Positions 9,531 to 22,829 of a DNA stretch of 64,000 nucleotides are shown piece by piece; position 1 is the stretch's first letter; each line of letters begins with the position of its first letter. This DNA comes from Sympetrum striolatum (lineage: Eukaryota > Arthropoda > Insecta > Odonata > Libellulidae). The translations under genes and the position numbers were made by a program. The stretch is taken from positions 13,392,001-13,456,000 of the forward strand of contig OX388348.1 in the NCBI GenBank assembly GCA_947579665.1, in the 5' to 3' direction. The notes under the pieces were generated by a model, which did not search any database, was not told the DNA's origin, and saw nothing but the letters and a program-made list of their open reading frames with translations.

Positions 9531-9713
9531 TGGGCGGTTGATGCTTCATTGCAATTTTTGTGAAAATTTTCACAACAATACAGATATAACCTTCCTCATT
9601 CGTTTTATGAAGAGTTGGCATGTAATTTAAACGAGTTTAGAGAAATATATTCCCAATATTCTTATGCAATGAGAATTAAACGGCGGAGTGATCCGTTTCG
9701 CCTCTGTCTACCC

Positions 9714-10287
9714 TTCTTTGCTCGGGAATATATGCTGTAGCTAATAATTTAGAGTAACTGCATCATCAACTATGGTACATACTATGGTTGCTTTTATTGT
9801 AATTAAAACTACGATCAGTATTGGCTTTCATTTTTTTATTTCTGATTTATTAACAGTTTCACCATTATTGTTAAACTTTTTCACAATGCTATGGTAGGTC
9901 GTTAGCAATGACTTTTACTCCTGAAAGTTTCTTACCATGAACAAATTTTGAGCTCTCTAGTTATTGCCTAGATAGGGTTATTCGTGTCTATTTTCCTTTT
10001 GTAGCGAATATGACGAAATTCAATAGGCTTACCGTCCAATACAGTATTATGGGGAGATTAGCTGTATTTTGTTTCTAAATACTGTTTCTTCAGACATGAT
10101 AAATTAGAAATTAATCTCAAATAAAAAAGTTATGACTGACGTTAAATATTTTACTTTTTGCCTGATATTTTTCCAATAAAATGTACTGTAATTGCTTGGA
10201 CTCCTAAAAAGTCCTAGAAAGTTTGAAATAGAAATTCAATAACTGAAATACATAATTATTATTTCCTTATTAAATTAAGTCTCGGGA
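9714..10287. other. No recognised feature
   Basis: AT-rich sequence with no open frame of note and no repeat family recognised. Confidence 0.4.
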
Positions 10288-10325
10288 GTGATGTAAGTCA
10301 ATTGGCACAGCGGTTAGGGAGAACA
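10288..10325 (+). repeat. Possible SINE head with tRNA-like A box
   Basis: GATGTAAGTCAATTGGCACA followed by GCGGTTAGGGAG contains TTGGCACAGCGGTTAG, close to a pol III A box (TRGCNNAGYGG). A related start, GATGTAAGCCAATTGGC, occurs at 63.67 kb. No B box follows at the expected distance, so this is at most a fragment. Confidence 0.35.
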
Positions 10326-13048
10326 CGAATTTTGTTTACAAAAAGTAGAATTTTTAAGAGACGAGGCATGAAAATCTTGCATTTTAGTACGATCTACTAT
10401 TAAAGAGCATTTTCCAGAGGTATTGAAACAACTGAGACGCCTTAACCTTCGTTGTCGTATTGTAAACCTTTATGCAAAAAAGAAATGAGCATAAGAACAA
10501 AAAAAGTAGAGCAGTATAAGAACAAAAAAGTTCGAGATTCAATCCAAGAACCTGGTGAGTCTTCCACCTGCTCTTCCGTAACGAATGCTGGGGACCTCCT
10601 AAATTCTCCAGAGAGTTATTTTCGGCTCTTAAAATTTTGAAATTTTAATTCATAGTCTCCTCACCCTTGGCAATTCGAACACAATCGCCGAAAGCCTCCG
10701 TGAAATTTCCCTCTTCTAAATTTATGAACACGTTATTTCCCTCCCCACATTAAAAGAGCAACCAATTTATTCGAAGAAAACCGGATTCTTTGATTCAAGC
10801 GTGTAAAACATTCAGATTTGATTCACGATACATTAAACCAGGGCCATCTCTGCTAATGCGATGATTTCGACGTTTTAAAAAGTGTACGGTTTAAATTTGA
10901 TTAGCGCAATTAGCTTTTTTCTCGCAAATTTTACGAGAAATTTCGAGATGTTGGAACTAAGATATTAAGCCATTTCTCATGGACCGGAAGTACACGATTT
11001 CTTATTATTTTCCAAGTAATTTCCTATTTGCTTATGGTCATTCATAGGGGTTATTTCCCTTTGAATAAGTACCTTGGCGAAAACGCGATCGGTTTAATAT
11101 GCAAATAAAGCAGTCGTTAAACTGGTGCTGCGGGTACATTGTGTGTAATAGTGCGTGTGTGCACATGGAAAGAGCAAACGTAAAAAGATAAAAACTAGCT
11201 GAAACGCTGTGTTTTACCACAAACCGATACGTAAACAAGAACTAATGTACCAGAATGCATATTGGCAACTGAGAAATTGTGTTTGATTGGTCCATTGTAT
11301 TATGGCGATTTCTTAAAATGGATTGCGCTATTCTTGCTTTAGGTTGGTGTCCATGTAAAACAAGCCTTCTGCAATAATTTAAAGAATAAAGTATCAAGAA
11401 ACTTTCCAATAGATACATCTACTGTATGTATTGGATAATACCTTTTAGCCTATCTTAACCAACACATAATTAGTATCATTATGAGAACTTTTATATTGAT
11501 TTTCGGAATACGTTGGTGTAATCAATTATGTAGCGTTACAAAAAAATCTAGAAGTAAATTGTTATTATAATTAATAAAAATAATAGATTAAAGTATTTAA
11601 AATTTTAAAATTTTACTCCGATTGAGAACAATTTAAGGAATATTCGGTAATTTTAAAATTTCCATTTCGCTAAATCAATAAACATGCAACTCGTGATGAA
11701 ATTTCATTGTCATATGTTTATGCCATATCTTGCTATCAGCTTTTATAGGTCGTGAAAAAGCCGTTGATAAATTTATCCTTTCTCCCAAAAAGATCCTATT
11801 ATGGGATACCTTTATTAAAAATATTTCCTAACAGTAATTAAGGTTGCAAATTTTTAAAAGTTAACAAGAAAAATTCGATAGACAGAACATTAAATTATCT
11901 ATAATACCCTGGAAAGTTAACACTTTCACAGGAAGCCTGCGATAAATTGTATAAGTCCATGGGCCCAAAATTTTGAATATTACAGTAGTGCCTTAAATTA
12001 TTTAAATTAACTGCTGAAAATGCATTACTATCTTCAAAACCATATACAGGTTTATTTCTCTTACCACAATTTTGATAATAGTTTGCAATATGCCAATATG
12101 CAAAACACAAACCATATACAGATTAAAACACCGCATTTAAGGTATTTAAAAACGTCTTTACCCTATAAACAGAGTATTTTATACATTGTAAGCATATTTT
12201 TCCTATGAATTATCGTGCTTTTAATGTATGAAGCGCTTAACCAGTCTTTTAATATCAGAATGTTTTCAATATTTTTCCATCCCACCGGATGTAGCTTCCT
12301 TTCCCAGATTCAATGAGATATTGATTTGTTGTGATGGTAATTTATGGAGCTATTACGGAATAGGTGTGTTTCGCGTTTTATCTCATTCGATGAATATTCA
12401 GATGGAAGCAGTTTGTAGAGATTTATTCGCATTTCACCGTGTTCACGGTTAGGCGTGTCTCGTGTTTGTTTCCGTAGTATATCTGTAGTAATCAACTACA
12501 CACGTCACTTGCATACCTGATTATTATTCACGGTACTGTAATCCATTTTCCAACAAACCCTTCCATGCCATACTTTTCTTGAAATATCTGAATGGCTTTC
12601 GAAGAGGTTTAATGCCATCAGAGGCCAGAGACGCAAATCCAGAATGAAGCATCTGATAGAAAATTCTATTGCAATAGACTTTAAACTTCTCGGTCGATGT
12701 ACATACGTATACAGAAATGTATCATATAAGAAGTAAATAAACTTGAATATGATGTATAGGGAACGTGCTCTTGTAAAAGACGTAAAATTGCATTCCATAA
12801 TTATCATTATTAAGTGTAAGCAAATATAAGTATTACCAAAAGTGGCAACATATTACGTTTGAATAAACGGTAATAAAATTGAAATGCTTCAATGATACTT
12901 GGTGGAATTTAATCATACTAATCAACTTATTGTAACCAATGCTTGTGCAAAAATATTCAGAAACTTCTGAACAAAAGAAAAGGAGAAAGTTTCTTAATGT
13001 TATCGTATAAGTGTTATTGTTACAATAAATTGTTTTGTAAAACAGTAA

Positions 13049-13049
<1 letters not shown>
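10326..13049. other. No recognised feature
   Basis: AT-rich, apparently unique sequence. Overlapping short frames on both strands (11895-12208 and 12228-12495) have no motif and no shared start context. Confidence 0.4.

Positions 13050-13102
<53 letters not shown>
13050..13102. repeat. (AT)26 microsatellite
   Basis: About 52 bp of pure AT dinucleotides between 13051 and 13102, followed by TTTATTTATT. It is likely to be length-polymorphic. Confidence 0.97.
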
Positions 13103-13106
<4 letters not shown>

Positions 13107-13419
13107 TTATTATACACATTATTATTATTTTATGTGTTTTCTGTTTCAACTACAGCTAATTTTGATAATATCTTACGGTAAATAAGGACTTTTTCGTCAT
13201 GGAATATATAGCATACGTTATTTCAGGTTGCTATTGGACGAAGACTTTTGATAGTGTCCAACTATTCAAATGGATTATAACCTTTGATTATATAAATTAT
13301 TATTAAAAATACTCATCAGTATTATAGGTATTAATCTTGTAGTAATTAATCCTTATGTAAGTAACTAAAAAAAAGCTTAAGTGTTGGTGATGGTGGAGAA
13401 GGAGGTTTGAAGTCAGGAG

Positions 13420-13565
13420 GCTACACCATAGAAAATAGATGGATTAAATATTTAGTAAGATTTTGAAAGAAAGTTATCGAAGTTAGAATGCAAGGAGAAA
13501 GACAGAGGAGAAGACAAGTAATGAAGATATTGGATAACATAAAGGGCGGAATACGCTATTTACAT
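13420..13565 (+). pseudogene. LINE-R C-terminal fragment
   Basis: One frame gives RWIKYLVRF, a stop, then KKVIEVRMQGERQRRR and QVMKILDNIKGG. This is the W-I-GHILR ... VIEGRMEGKR-x-R ... MLDDIKGG order of the family. It diverges after about 13565 without the usual NRDF end. Confidence 0.65.
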
Positions 13566-15599
13566 TTTTATATTTATTGAGATGAAAGAAATTGTAAAGA
13601 AAGAATTGAGATAATTTTATGTAAGAATAGTGCATTAAATCTCCACTAACATATAATTCAGTAACAGTCTCATAACATATTTTGTGATATTAATACCACC
13701 TCTTCCGTATTAGGCATCTTTTTTTGCTTCATATACTACGCAAAATTATAATAATAATTATAACAAACAATAATAGTGATTTAATTATACTTATGTGTTT
13801 AAAAATATATAAATGTTAATAATAAAATAGTGTCATATGAAAGGCGAAATAATACTATTAAATAAGAAAAGAGTGTAATGAATTTCTATCAACTTAATAG
13901 TCAAGTGAAATACAATAAATATATTGGCCCTCCATTCATTATTGTTTAAATTATTCTGTCATACTGTAGTTACTGAATATTGCAGGAGTGAATGTAGCAC
14001 GTTAAAATTATTATTATATATTCTCAATAAAATTGTATCTCAATCCTCTCAATGAAATTGTATATAAATCTCTGAAAATAAATCAACCCTTTTGTCAAAC
14101 GCGACTCAGATTGACAACATTTCGACAGGACAAGGAAAACTTTCCCGTATATTTCGCCAATTCATCGTCACCGTTGAAATCAATCAAGGACCGTCTTTCA
14201 TTAATCTGACAGACGAAATAAGGCCGTTCACAAAGTGGATTCCTTTCAAACCTAGGAATAAATATAGAGCCGTCCCAACGGACACAGTATATCAATTTCC
14301 GGTGGACCCGTTCCGTGCAATTGTTAGCATTTTTGTTCAGAGAAATTATCAACTTCGAGCTATGCGCTTACCCAATTGAACGGCTCGCAGCGAAAGAATA
14401 GCGTTAGGATTCGAAGTTTTTATTCGCGTTCTTGGAATTTTTATTCACTAGAGAGAGAGAGGAAAGTATTCCAATTCCCTGTATCCTATGTGAAAGGCTG
14501 CGAAGCGTGTGGGTGATTATTGATTTGAAACGTTTGTGAGTGAGCGGTGTGTGGGAGTATTCCCCATAGAGAGCGGGTGTGTCCACGTATAAATAATAAC
14601 AGTAAAAATGGATCGCGACGGACATGCTCTCCTAGCGAAAGCTGCCGACTGACTGCTTTGGTGCACTTCCGCTTTGTCCGAAATACCAGAATGAATGGGG
14701 GAAAGGACCGTTGAGGCAGCGATATTCCCCTGTTAGGTGGTTCGGTATGACCCACTATCGTTAGGGATGCGATTTCATTTAAAATGACATCATTAATATT
14801 AAATTTAATTATTTCTCTTCATTAGGATTTGTCTAACATCTACTCAAGACAACGATAGTGATATTTTGCGTTTTCGGGATAAAATAAACCAAGATTTTCT
14901 AAACGAAACGAAACAAATCATACACTGACCAAGAAATACTGATGAAACTTCTTCATAATTCATTACTAATGTTGACACAAAATTGAACAATTGACTTGTG
15001 ACATAATCAATCTTTCAAATCTGTGGACTATTAGTGGACTTTGTCAAACTTGGTGCCATAATTCCTACAAAATCTTTTACTTAAGTTTGTTTTTTTAACA
15101 ACCGGTACCCTTGACGACTAAGAAGATGTTTGAAGTCGATCTATTATATTTTCTTGTTAAACTAATACAATTGCAGTTAAGGCCCACGGAGTATTAAAGG
15201 TAGGAAGATGATAGTATTTTTGCTTCATAGAGTCATAATCCAACCGGAACTGTAATTGATCGATAGAAAGAAAAGAAGTGAAAAGAAAAAAAGCCTATTG
15301 GGAAGTCCCTTTGTGTTAGTTATAACCATCTAGAGTATAAGTGCAGTGCATGGAACCCCTCAGAGAAAGGCTATGTTTTGGAGTTAGAAAAGAAGATACG
15401 TTTGCTGAGAATTTTGACGATAATTCAATCAGAGTAAACTTTATGCTAATTAACATAGAACAGGAATTTTATTATCAGGCTAGATGAAAGGGTAATTAAT
15501 TTTAGGTTAATTTTAATTTAATTTTAATCTGGCTGGGGAATTTTGAATCCTATTTTCCCGGAAGACGCAGTAGATATAATGCAAAATTTTTTTTACAGG
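13566..15599. other. No recognised feature; GC-richer patches at 14.09-14.38 and 14.48-14.76 kb
   Basis: At 14092-14379 both strands stay open for more than 250 bp and the GC content rises, but neither translation is recognisable and there is no ATG at the start of the plus frame. 14480-14760 is another GC-richer patch with overlapping minus-strand frames. No splice or promoter context could be established. Confidence 0.35.
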
Positions 15600-15795
15600 T
15601 GCCGATATAACTCTAAGAGGAACATAAGGGCAATATATGATAAAACTATGTAGTCTCAAAATTCATTTTCTTTGCGAGCGAAACGCGACAGTAATGGAAT
15701 GGGAAAATGAAATTGTGGTGTATACACCCACTGCCACACGCCGAAATGCGGCTTGCTGGGAACGTAAGAAAATGAAGATGAATGATCAACTTACT
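15600..15795 (+). pseudogene. LINE-F 3' end (plus-strand copy)
   Basis: The frame reads KFIFFASETRQ, a stop, WNGKMKLWCIHPLPHAEMRL, then AGN. The first part corresponds to NSFFPRTIREWN and the second to WCLHPLSQRRLAGY of the copy at 55.6 kb. The overlapping ATG frame at 15637-15873 is in another phase and is not meaningful. Confidence 0.6.
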
Positions 15796-17112
15796 CTGTC
15801 CCTTGGACTAATTTGCCTTAGAATAATATTCTCTATATTTCAGATAAATTGTGACAAAAATATTTACTCATAAGTTGTGCGTCATCGATGCAGGAAAAAG
15901 CAAATTTCAGAAACGAATACAATTACACTATCCATTACAGAATTAATTTTATTATTTATTTATCGATATATTAATTTAAATTTATAACTAAAGTATTTAT
16001 CTATATCGATTTTTCCTTTGAAATTATTCGTGAAGCATTTCAATATTAATTTGATAAATTCACTAATATCTTTAATTAATCGATACCATATTTTATCTAG
16101 TTCACAGGAAATTATAATTTAAAATAATTCCTTTTATTTTAATGCATTTTTTAAAATAGTTGATAGAGTATTAAGCATAAGTCATATCCTTTAGAATTTA
16201 ATTACACAAAAATTTAACATGAGTCGAAATTGAATTTCAAAATCCTTAAATGTAAATGGAAATACGTAAAAAGAACATCGGAAATGTATCGATGACGTAC
16301 TTTAAAATATCCATCACCTGTACCAGTCTGATATCCTTTCGAGTTTTAATTGCATGTCCTCCATTATAGATTCCGGCCTTTGAAAAACTCCATTCGTATG
16401 AACTCTTCCGCTATCACAATATAATTGGCTCTTAAACGAATTACAGCGTCACTTGGACTAAAAGCATTCGGCTGCATTTTAATGGGCTTAGGGGATAATG
16501 AAATCAAGATTTGGAGTACCAGAACGTCCACTATTATAAATGGACCATACGAATTCTATTTTCTACCCGGAAAGCTTTCATTCAAAGTATCAGGCTCATA
16601 ACCTGCGTAAATGACATCGCGGATCCTGCATTTACCGCGTGTTGTTTCAAAACGATGGCACCATTAATGCTCCTCGTTGTTTTATTGTTCATTAAGATGT
16701 AAATGCACACTTTTCCATTAATTTTGTATATTTAGGAGGATTTTATGTACTCTGTATTCTTATTGAATACATGTTATATAATAACTACTTATATATAATA
16801 CTATAATAGTAATATGATAATAATATAATAGTAATACTATAATAACTACACTAATAACAATCCAAAAATGTTTATGAATAATTATAATCATATGGTTATC
16901 ATAATAAGATCATTCAACTTCCCAGGTTCCATTGGATAACCTACTTGTATAATCCGGGGTCTAAAAAAATGGAAAGATGACAGTCATATAAATTTATCCA
17001 TGCTTCAGATAATATAACCGTGGCAGAGTAATGTTAAATAAGAGCAAAACTGTCGATAGAACAAAAGGTTATTAAATATATTTTTTTCATACTTAGCCAC
17101 AATTGGCTTCAT
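15796..17112. other. AT-rich, no gene; low-complexity patch at 16782-16855
   Basis: Very AT-rich. 16782-16855 is an imperfect mix of ATA, TAA and AGT trinucleotides (ATAATAGTAATA type). Nothing else is recognised. Confidence 0.45.
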
Positions 17113-17262
17113 TGGCCTTCATAAACTTGTCAGGGGGTGCTTCACCGAGGCAAAATCAACAACCAACATACACAACTATTCCCTGAACCTTGGGGTTTGG
17201 AATGATAACGTAGATGGAACGCTATCCACTCCGCCGCCAAGGCCGGTAACGTATGATTAAAT
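17113..17262 (-). repeat. Possible tRNA-derived SINE
   Basis: The minus strand reads TTGGCGGCGGAGTGGATAGC near the right edge, resembling an A box, and AAGGTTCAGGGAATAG about 50 nt later, a partial B box (GGTTC then two or three matching positions). The segment is GC-richer than its surroundings. No second copy was found here, and no target duplication was identified. Confidence 0.35.
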
Positions 17263-19384
17263 TTGACGATATTATACTTAGAATTTGATTCAATTGATAC
17301 AAATCCAATAGGGTTATTCTTCTGTCCCTGATCTCAACACGCTGACTGAACTCGTTTCGATCCCTTTATTGCAAATCGTACTCAGGGCAATTGCCTCTAT
17401 AGAACTAAAACATAATTTACTTAAATGTGTTAAATTTATCTCTCTATTATTACTAATGAACGTTTCTTTCCGTAAGTACCTTGACATGGCTTGAGTTACG
17501 AAGTTGATGAAAATAGCACTTATTGCAATTGTAGTAAATTTTGGAAATTATGCTAAAGATTTTTCCTTGCCTGAGACTTCACAATAGTAACGATACTTCT
17601 AAACGTATGAAAGCCTTTAATCTGGATAAGCAGATAATACTTTTGCATTCATTTCATACGTATCCTTGTTATGTTACCAGTCGCTTCGGGTGTTTCAGAT
17701 TTAGAACATTACCCTTAAGTTCATCAGTGAGTTACTAGGCATTAATATAACGAGAGAATATTGAAATGAGATAAGGGAATCACTAGCAAACAGCGGAGTA
17801 TTCCGTAGAAATCAAGCGGACGAATATAATTTTTCAATTAATTATTGTATATAAACAACGGCATATTTACACGAATCCCTATACACTTTATATCACTTCA
17901 CTCCCTATATACTTATTATCATTTCACTCCCTGTGTTACCAAAACATTTTTATGAAAATCCCCCAACAAAAGTGAGATCTCCCAATGACAGAGCTGCAAC
18001 ATCTGCAAAGCCAATATCTCCGCGATAGTCAACGAACTTCGGAGAGGAGACCCTTTAAAACGGAGTACTCGATCTTAACATTACACGGACGTCTCATCAG
18101 CTTATCACGTCTGATAAAGTTTTCAAAACGCCTCCAGCCTAGTGAAGGAGCTATTAGACAAGTTACGCCGTAAAAGCAAAACGAAACCCTTGACGCCAAA
18201 TCTCGCTAATAACAAAGTTTAAGGTTTACAGCCTTCAAAGAGTATCCGATATCTCATCCGTCATTCTATCCGATTTCTGACAAAAGTTCTTAGGTTTACG
18301 ATGAGCAGACATATGCAGAGATGGAGTAATTAATCTTAAAGAGATAAATTTAACGACATGATTCAAACACTTGAAATTCTTTAGAGGTTTGAATCCTTAT
18401 CGTTGAGGCTTGAAATGAAAGTCTCGAAGCAGAACTAGGCCAGGGAAGTGGATAGTCAATAAACGTGAAAATGGATGAAGATATAGCAGAAATACAATAA
18501 TTTTAAAATTTCAATTTGAAATATTTTAGCAGCTATTTCCCATTGCTTGTAAATTTAATGCATAATGTTCAATTCTTGTCATCGTTTATCGAATCAATTG
18601 AAATTTCTGGAATTGATTTAATCAATTAACGCATAAATTATGTATCAGTTAATTAATATTGGATACATGAATCGATAAACCATCAAAGAATTATTAAATA
18701 ATGATAGAATACAGTTAAAGATAGAAGTTAATAAACTGGGTTACTAAATAACGAAGCATATAAAATATATACGTGTTTCACTTATTAATATTTAATCGAT
18801 TTAGAAATGCATGAATGGTTTTCAGGTTTTAAATTATTAGATATTTTTACTGAATTATTTTATAATATTAATTCAATGATAAATTTAATCAATTTCATTT
18901 ATTGGTAATACCATTGAGGTTTGGTACGTGAAAGTCCCACGCGAATATTGAAAACGATTCAACAATAATTCCATCAGAGATTGTAACATACTGCTGATAA
19001 TTGTATGATGATTAAGAATAAATTTAATTTATAGAAATAAATTAACCTGGTAGATGTAACTTAAAGATTGCTAAGTGGATTGCAAAATGATATTCCGATA
19101 TTGATATTCCGAATCATTAATTTATTTCGGAAGCATGAACTATTTCCACTATAGGATATTTGTAATGGCCAAGTTTCACTGCTGTTACCTTTTATTTTTG
19201 GCTTATCATTATTTTACTATTAAGATAAAACTACTCGTAAAATTTATGGGAGTGATTTTAAAATCCTCAAAAAATCATAATATTTTTCTTTTATTTAATC
19301 GTATAAATGAAATTCTATGAATATTTTTATATTTCATTATGCATATTCGTATATTAATACCAATTAATAAAGGTTAACCTGACT
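17263..19384. other. No recognised feature
   Basis: AT-rich. A short local duplication of CACTTCACTCCCTATA-type sequence lies at about 17885-17935. The GC-richer stretch 17960-18180 has one 62-codon frame without motifs. Confidence 0.4.
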
Positions 19385-19680
19385 GTACTTACTGATGTGT
19401 TGCATAAATGTACTTATTGGAAGTTATGTATTGTCATTTTTTCTCACCTTTTAGTTATTTCTATTGGTAGGTTTATGCAGGTTTTTCACGCCTCCCTTCT
19501 TAGTGGTTGTTTTCCAACAGCGGATAAATTTTTTCCCATTGGTTTTTTCTACATCCATAATTCTTTACATTTTTCTCATACTTTTTCTTTAATTTAATCA
19601 TCATATAATTTATGACGACGAAAGAAGAGACTTTTAGTCTCAATCTCGCCCGAATAAAGAAACTTTATTCTTATTATCAT
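19385..19680 (+). mobile_element. Repeat C, copy 3 (best-preserved 3' end)
   Basis: It contains TATGCAGGTTTTTCACGCC, then CCCTTCTTAGTGG, CTACATCCATAA, and TAATTTATGACGACGAAAG. The 3' end is GAGACTTTTAGTCTC, a perfect 5-bp stem with a 5-nt loop, then AATCTCGCCC and a tail rich in AATAAA and TTATT. Copy 4 at 23.84 kb has the same end in the other orientation. Confidence 0.6.
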
Positions 19681-20504
19681 TCCATAGATCTACGTAAATG
19701 CAGTAATATAAATGAGTTCAAAAGTAGATGCTGTAGCTTATGTAATTAACTGGATTCAATATTGTAGTTTTGTATTGTATTTGGATGTTTTTTTATGTGA
19801 CGATGTGAAAACGATTAAGTGATATTTTAGCCAGAAAAGTAACATTATAAATTATGAAATGTAGTTTTTGTGATTAGAGAATATTTGTGGAGTACATGTT
19901 TTGAAGGGGTACCGGGGAGATGTATGTAAATTAAGTCTCGTTTTACTATTACGGCGTTCGAACACTGTCTGTGAATAGAGATGATAATATTTGAATATTC
20001 GTTCGTATATAACGTCTAGTGTGAGGGATTGAGATTAGTATTATATTGTTCTAGACAATGGTTGGAGCTGCCACCGGAAGAAATTCTACTTGCAGCATAT
20101 GTAATGAGAAATAAGTAAATAAATAATGAGTTCATAGTGAAATTTATTTCATTTATGTTCGATCATTTTTCATGTATCCCTTTGTGTCTTTCAGAAAAAT
20201 ACCCCTTGAATGTGGTGATGCTTATCTTAATTTGATATTCGAATGTATTTTTTATAATATTTGAACGAATATTGTCTTAATGGAAAAATTTGTTCATTCA
20301 AAAGATATGAGATTGAAAATTGAGTAGATATGCCCTTGTAGACTTAATAATGACTTATTCCCTTAGCAAATGCTAGGCTATAATACTTTTAAAGCAATAA
20401 AAAATTTACCTAATGTTATGAGGCATGTGTTGCGATCAAGACTGCAACATCAATATTAATTAGTACTGTCTTCTAAAATCTAAATATATCGAAAACGGAA
20501 GCTC
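19681..20504. other. Probable eroded retroposon tail at about 20.0-20.13 kb; otherwise nothing
   Basis: CTTGCAGCATATGTAATGAG followed by AAATAAGTAAATAAATAATG near 20090-20128 looks like a LINE 3' terminus, but no coding remnant precedes it. The rest is AT-rich and unrecognised. Confidence 0.3.
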
Positions 20505-20567
20505 ATGTAGGGAATGACTTAAGCTGTCGAAGCACTTTTAAAAGTACTGCTACCACTACATAAAACT
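20505..20567 (+). repeat. SINE-A 3' fragment
   Basis: GAATGACTTAAGCTGTCGAA then GCACTTTTAAAAGTACTGCT is the conserved 3' block of SINE-A (compare 22.92, 29.03, 56.44 and 58.60 kb). The tRNA-like head is absent. Confidence 0.65.
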
Positions 20568-22564
20568 AAAATTTTTCTAGAAAAATAATAAAAAAAGAAG
20601 TGATCCGATGTAGGCTTCCTCTTTTTTGAACGAAAAAAATTCAATAAAAATTTAAATCAGTGAGATTTTTGATAAATCATGAGTACAAAAACAACCAATT
20701 GACTAATTAATATTTATCAATTTAAGTTTCCCCGTTGAGAACCAACGGGCACTTCTAATAAATAATGAGGTCATACGTATTAAATGTAATATGTTTTCAT
20801 AACCTCCATAGCGGTATTTCGAATGATCGCTATTCGGAATCGCTGAAACACGGAGACAGCAGCAAATGCGTGCTTTTCTCGGGGGAACTCATGTCTGAAG
20901 ACAGCAAACCGATGGATCCTTAAAGGGATGTCGCCCGTGCTGGAAAATCAGAGCACACGAAAGGCTCCCGTTCGGCATTCCCACAGTTCTTGAAACTCCC
21001 GAGCAAAGCTTAATTACCCGTATTCGCTAATTGCATACGTGATCCATGTTACCGTGGAAGAGGATCGCGAGATAACTCATTCTCACGGTGCCGCTTCCGT
21101 TCAAGATCCTTATCTTGTTTTCACCTTTTTTCTCATCGCCCTTCGCTGAGTTAGCATGAAAACACAAATGTCATTTCAGCGATGAGGTTTCACGCTCTGA
21201 GGATTACGGCCCATTTAGCTATGTTTATATAAAGAGTTACGCTTCCATTAGTTTTTTATGCGTATTTGATATAATTTACGTTCACATTAAGATACAGAGC
21301 TTATCTCAAACAAGAATTTCCATCACTTAAAAAAATAAATCACAATTATTAATTTAGCCTTGAAATAGTATAAGATTTCGTAGGATGCGTACCGACTTTG
21401 TTTCCGCTTTGTTCATAGGAGATCATATCATAGGATTCAAAGCTTAACAATTAAATTGGATAATTGAATTGTTTGTTGAAATGATAATTTCGCCCAAGAA
21501 ATGTTTTACAGATCACCTAGAAAAGGAGAAAAATCGCGAAATATTTCTATATGAATGTTTATATTCAGATATTTTTAGATACATTTTTATCATTTGTTTT
21601 GACTATCAACAATTCTAATTTTATGAAAGCATTTGTATCGTTACCCTATGGTTTTCGCTTTTGTAAAGTTTCTTGTCGTTTTGATGTTTCAATGTGATGG
21701 ATAAATTTCAGCCGTATTTTAATTTATAAAATTAATAATATATTTTTTGTTATACTATCATTATTGCTATATCACAAAAAGAAATCCGCAAAATGTAAAG
21801 AATATATACATAGAGAGAAAAACGAGTGAGATCCTCGAGTAAGGAAATTAAAATGATCTCATTGCATAATATAGATATCATAATTTGAAAACTATGTAGA
21901 AACGAATGTAGCGTCTTCGTAAATGATGGCACTTCCCTCTATTTACTCATGCGGTACACGTGACTTTGCAGACAAGCGTAACGTTCGCGAATTTCAGATA
22001 GTTCAGCTTAAATCCGCGCGTTTTGTTGAGAATCGTTCTTGGTGTAGCCTTAGAGACAGTAGAGTGCAGGAGATTAAATTTGCACGATAAATTTAGAAAT
22101 GTAACGTAAGGAATTTCAGCTAGGCGCAATTCAGAGAGAGTACAGAAGATGTGGTAGATATTTTTTCCATCATGTTACATTGGTAAGTCAGCTACCAAAA
22201 GAAAAATTGGTGAAATAGATGCATCGCATGCAATAGATGCATGTATTTGTTTAATGACCATTGATTTGGCGTTGTGTCACATCTTCATCAAGTACAGAAA
22301 CTTAAAAGTTATCAGCTTATTATCTTTTAGTGATTTTGCTATCACTCTTTGTAATTTAATTATCAATTTTACTCTAATACCGCATTATAATATGCATGCA
22401 TAGCTGAGTAATTAGAAATTAAAATCACCAAAACCTGTTTAAGAATTAGGTTTTCGCTTATGCTAGCAAGAAAACATTTCTATCTCCCATAATGCCCTAT
22501 TGTAGAGTTGACAATGTATACATTTTTGGTAAGATTATGCTTGTTTGGTGTAGAAGTGGATTTA
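20568..22564. other. No recognised feature; GC-richer patch at 20.82-21.18 kb
   Basis: The patch 20815-21180 stands out from the AT-rich background but carries no frame or motif I recognise. The minus frames at 21750-21932 and 21947-22129 are short and featureless. Confidence 0.4.
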
Positions 22565-22765
22565 ATTTTTAATTATCAATACATATAACCATCCTGTAAT
22601 TGACGGTAAATTCAGGGGAAGAAACAGAGAGAAAGGCAAAGACAAAAGATGTTGGATGACATAAGGGGTGGGGTTAACTATAAGGAAATGGCGCCTAATA
22701 AGGATTTTCGATTTTACATGAACCTACCGAAAGTTATAACACTCGTGTATGAAATCTAGATGAGT
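22565..22765 (+). pseudogene. LINE-R 3' fragment
   Basis: VIDGKFRGRN in one frame corresponds to VIEGKIRGKR. A frameshift follows, and then the nucleotides for KMLDD, IRGG, NYKEMA and PNKDF, ending in the shared ATGAACCTACCGAAAG and ACACTCGTGTATG. Frameshifted and dead. Confidence 0.7.
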
Positions 22766-22829
22766 ATGTGTAATACATATATTTATCAGTAGCTAACATA
22801 TTGCTCATGTACAGCAAAATTTAAGCTGA

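Larger units (their letters stand above)
8397..9713 (+). mobile_element. Pogo/Tigger-like DNA transposon, internally deleted
   Basis: The ends are inverted: GGGTAGACCGGGGATAAAC on the left and the complement of GGGTAGACAGAGGCGAAAC on the right, about 20 of 25 positions matching. Remnants of an N-terminal pogo-type transposase lie inside. The core motif TAAACGGATC, or its inverse, recurs at about 8411, 8426, 8798, 8822, 9493, 9516 and 9690, which suggests transposase-binding sites. A TA lies at the left flank (8395-8396); the right flank does not show it. At 1.3 kb it is shorter than a full pogo element, and the DDE catalytic part is missing. Confidence 0.7.

Noticed and set aside
14092..14379. 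95-codon frame on plus strand with an antisense open frame
   Set aside because: It starts at TTG, has no recognisable motif, and the opposite strand is equally open.
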